From contig JAAZBQ010000262.1 in the NCBI GenBank assembly GCA_012513725.1, forward strand, positions 1 to 6,576: 6,576 nucleotides of DNA, in the 5' to 3' direction. Source of the stretch: Chloroflexota bacterium (GTDB lineage Bacteria > Chloroflexota > Anaerolineae > UBA1429). This document shows positions 5,153 to 6,576 of this stretch, in pieces; positions within the stretch are counted from its first letter, which is position 1, and the number at the start of each line of letters is the position of its first letter. A program made the position numbers and the translations under genes. The notes beneath the pieces are model-generated. The model was not told the DNA's origin. It did not search any database and worked only from the letters and a program-made list of their open reading frames with translations.

Positions 5153-6145
5153 GTGATCAAGGCCGCATTCTTTGGCAACACCCACGCGAGCATCGATCGA
5201 GTCTACGCCCAGGGGCGCTATGAGCAGGTGGCGGAGGCGACCGACCTGTACCCCGTCGTCGTGTCGGAGGAGAACTTTGGCCAGCACGCCTCCGCCCTGC
5301 AGGACGTTCGGGCGGCCTTTGGTACCTGGGGGTTCCCCCGGCTGACGGCCGAGCAACTCGAGCAACTGCCCAACCTCGAGATCGTGTTCTACGGGGCTGG
5401 GAGCGTGCAGGCCTTTGCTCGCCCCTTCCTCGAGCGGGGGATCACCGTGGTGAGCGCCTGGGCGGCCAACGCCGTACCGGTGGCCGAGTTCACCCTGGCC
5501 CAGGTCCTCCTGGCCACCAAGGGGTACTTTCAGAACATCCGCCAGGTGCGCTCTCCCGAGGGCTGGCGGGGCGGGTTCCGCGGCCCGGGGAACTATGGTG
5601 AGACCGTCGCCATCCTGGGGCTGGGGATGATCGGCCGGCTCGTCGTGGAGCTCCTCAAGCCCTATGAGCTCAAGATCGTGGTCCGCTCGGAGCACATGAC
5701 GGACGAGGACGCCGAGACCCTCGGCGTGCGCAAGGTGACCTTTGAGGAGGCGTTCTCCGAGGCGCTGGTGGTCTCCAATCACCTGGCCAACCGTCCGCAC
5801 ACCGTGGGGCTCCTGAACTATCCGCTCTTTGCCGCGATGCGGCCCGACGCGGTGTTCCTCAACACCGGCCGCGGCGCGCAGGTGGTCGAGCCGGACCTGA
5901 TCCGCGCCCTCGAGGAGCGGCCCGACCTCACTGCGCTCCTGGACGTCACCCACCCCGAGCCGCCAGAGGAGGACTCGCCCCTCTACCGGCTGCCGAACGT
6001 GTACCTCTCGTCGCACATCGCCGGCTCCATCGGCGACGAGGTGGTGCGGATGGCGGATTACGTTCTTCGCGAGTTCGCCGCCTGGCAGGAGGGCAAGCCG
6101 CTCCGCTGGGCGGTGAGCCTGGAGATGCTGGATACGATGGCCTGA
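5153..6145 (+). CDS. D-isomer-specific 2-hydroxyacid dehydrogenase
   Basis: This 330-residue cytoplasmic enzyme is expected to interconvert a 2-oxoacid and a D-2-hydroxyacid with a nicotinamide cofactor. The split substrate domain surrounds a Rossmann domain with GLGMIG at 156-161. Catalytic residues are present: R240 (NTGRGAQVVE), E269 (DVTHPEP) and H288 (SSHIAGS). The second Rossmann strand ends VVRSEHM (176-182) with no acidic residue where NAD-specific members usually have Asp; R178 there suggests NADP(H). The start is GTG, chosen because AGGGAGG sits five bases upstream and the sequence MIKAAFFGN begins the first strand directly. It is divergent from the TetR-SDR gene across a 247-base promoter region, a common layout for a regulator and its target. 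A small membrane-protein frame follows 47 bases after the stop. The exact substrate (glyoxylate, hydroxypyruvate, sugar-derived oxoacid or other) cannot be read. Confidence 0.93.
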   Translation: MIKAAFFGNTHASIDRVYAQGRYEQVAEATDLYPVVVSEENFGQHASALQDVRAAFGTWGFPRLTAEQLEQLPNLEIVFYGAGSVQAFARPFLERGITVVSAWAANAVPVAEFTLAQVLLATKGYFQNIRQVRSPEGWRGGFRGPGNYGETVAILGLGMIGRLVVELLKPYELKIVVRSEHMTDEDAETLGVRKVTFEEAFSEALVVSNHLANRPHTVGLLNYPLFAAMRPDAVFLNTGRGAQVVEPDLIRALEERPDLTALLDVTHPEPPEEDSPLYRLPNVYLSSHIAGSIGDEVVRMADYVLREFAAWQEGKPLRWAVSLEMLDTMA

Positions 6146-6192
6146 GTTGGTGGTCAGCGGGCCGCGCGAAGCAGGGGGTCAAGAGGGGCGCT

Positions 6193-6312
6193 ATGGATGT
6201 GCATCTGGTGCTATCGGTGACGCTACTGTGCATGCTGATCGTGGCGCCCGTGTTCACCGGGGTTGTCGTGGTGACCATCGCTGGCATTCTCTGGTACCTG
6301 GAGAGCCTGTAG
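6193..6312 (+). CDS. Small single-pass membrane protein (39 residues), hypothetical
   Basis: The frame encodes a 39-residue protein starting MDVHLVLSVTLLCMLIVAP and ending GILWYLESL. Residues about 4-36 form one long hydrophobic segment with no charged residue until E37, as expected of a small transmembrane protein. GAGGGG lies four bases before the ATG. It begins 47 bases after the dehydrogenase stop on the same strand, so it could share that transcript, and palindrome copy C follows about 15 bases past its stop. I recognise no family. Small membrane proteins can act as accessory subunits or stress peptides, but no role is suggested here. Its short length means chance cannot be excluded. Confidence 0.5.
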   Translation: MDVHLVLSVTLLCMLIVAPVFTGVVVVTIAGILWYLESL

Positions 6313-6324
6313 CGCGCGCACCCT

Positions 6325-6363
6325 CCCCTTCCCGAAGGCTGGCTTCGCCTTCGGGAAGGTTCC
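6325..6363. repeat. CCTTCCCGG palindrome, copy C (variant)
   Basis: A perfect 13-bp stem, CCTTCCCGAAGGC (6327-6339) with GCCTTCGGGAAGG (6347-6359), has the 7-base loop TGGCTTC. Relative to copies B and D, stem positions differ on both sides in a way that preserves pairing, which suggests selection for the hairpin. It is placed just after the stop of the small membrane-protein frame and is oriented like copy A. Confidence 0.8.
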
Positions 6364-6408
6364 GGAGTAGGCCATCCCGCCATGGCGACCGCTGGGGTCT
6401 CGACTCAG

Positions 6409-6444
6409 AACCTTCCCGGAAGCCAAGGCAGCTTCCGGGAAGGT
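6409..6444. repeat. CCTTCCCGG palindrome, copy D
   Basis: CCTTCCCGGAAGC (6411-6423) pairs perfectly with GCTTCCGGGAAGG (6431-6443) around the loop CAAGGCA. The 33-base core is identical to copy B. It is inverted relative to copy C, 51 bases away, and ends nine bases before the -35 box of the next gene. Confidence 0.8.
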
Positions 6445-6452
6445 AAGAGCGC

Positions 6453-6481
6453 TTGGCGCGGCAGCGGGCGCATGCTAGAAT
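6453..6481 (+). promoter_or_regulatory. Promoter of the gene leaving the window
   Basis: TTGGCG (6453-6458) and TAGAAT (6476-6481) are separated by 17 bases. TG at 6473-6474 gives an extended -10 (TGCTAGAAT). Transcription would start near 6488. Confidence 0.6.
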
Positions 6482-6568
6482 GCGCCACGCACGTCCGCCG
6501 ACCGGACGCATCCATCGTTGCACGACGCACCCCTGCATCCCGCCACGACGAAAGGAGTCGGACGCGAC

Positions 6569-6576
6569 ATGCTAGA
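6569..6576 (+). CDS. Start of a truncated downstream gene
   Basis: An ATG at 6569 is preceded by AAAGGAG (6551-6557) and by the promoter at 6453-6481. Only two codons and two bases are inside the window, so the product cannot be named. Spacing from the ribosome binding site is 11 bases, slightly long but acceptable. Confidence 0.45.

Noticed and set aside
6327..6359. Classical intrinsic terminators at the palindromes
   Set aside because: The stems are strong and sit after stop codons, but each is followed by GGTTCCG or similar rather than a U-tract. I list them as repeats with a possible 3'-end role.

Overview
The window is GC-rich and reads as chromosomal DNA of an environmental bacterium. 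The intergenic spaces are crowded with short dispersed repeats: CGCAAAGACGC-type tracts, a copy of the 'CATCCCGAGCG' repeat, ATCCGT-type inverted repeats and CCTTCCCGG palindromes. Together with the gene families, this makes a Chloroflexota or similar non-proteobacterial lineage plausible. That placement is an inference and only moderately supported. I see no phage, plasmid, CRISPR or transposase signal.

Layout: 1-403 holds no gene; it contains alternative hairpins, a 33-bp inverted repeat and a good sigma70-type promoter for the first gene. 404-1390 (+) is an aldo/keto reductase with an intact D/Y/K/H tetrad. 1391-1807 is a repeat-filled spacer whose last repeat runs up to the ribosome binding site of the next gene. 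1808-2797 (+) is a second aldo/keto reductase, very like E. coli YghZ/Gpr (L-glyceraldehyde 3-phosphate reductase). 2798-3240 separates two convergent genes and is bounded by two inverted copies of a CCTTCCCGG palindrome. 3241-4905 (-) is the standout: one 554-residue protein with a TetR-type DNA-binding repressor at the N-terminus, a ~150-residue Pro/Ala/Glu-rich linker and a complete atypical SDR (NmrA-like, NAD(P)H-binding) domain at the C-terminus. 4906-5152 is a divergent promoter region. 5153-6145 (+) is a D-isomer-specific 2-hydroxyacid dehydrogenase, followed by a probable 39-residue single-pass membrane protein (6193-6312), a second pair of the same palindromes, and the promoter and start codon of a gene that continues beyond the window.

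How the parts may fit: all four larger proteins are, or contain, nicotinamide-cofactor oxidoreductase modules acting on carbonyl or hydroxyacid chemistry. The TetR-SDR fusion has its own near-consensus promoter (TTGCGT-17-TATAAT), and a 16-bp imperfect palindrome of the TAGACC/GGTCTA kind overlaps the -10 box, the classic arrangement for autorepression. The fusion could therefore be a one-protein sensor that links NAD(P)(H) or small-molecule binding to transcription, acting on itself and possibly on the divergent dehydrogenase. No matching operator was seen in front of the two aldo/keto reductases, so a single regulon across the window is not shown. Each gene seems to have its own promoter rather than forming one operon.
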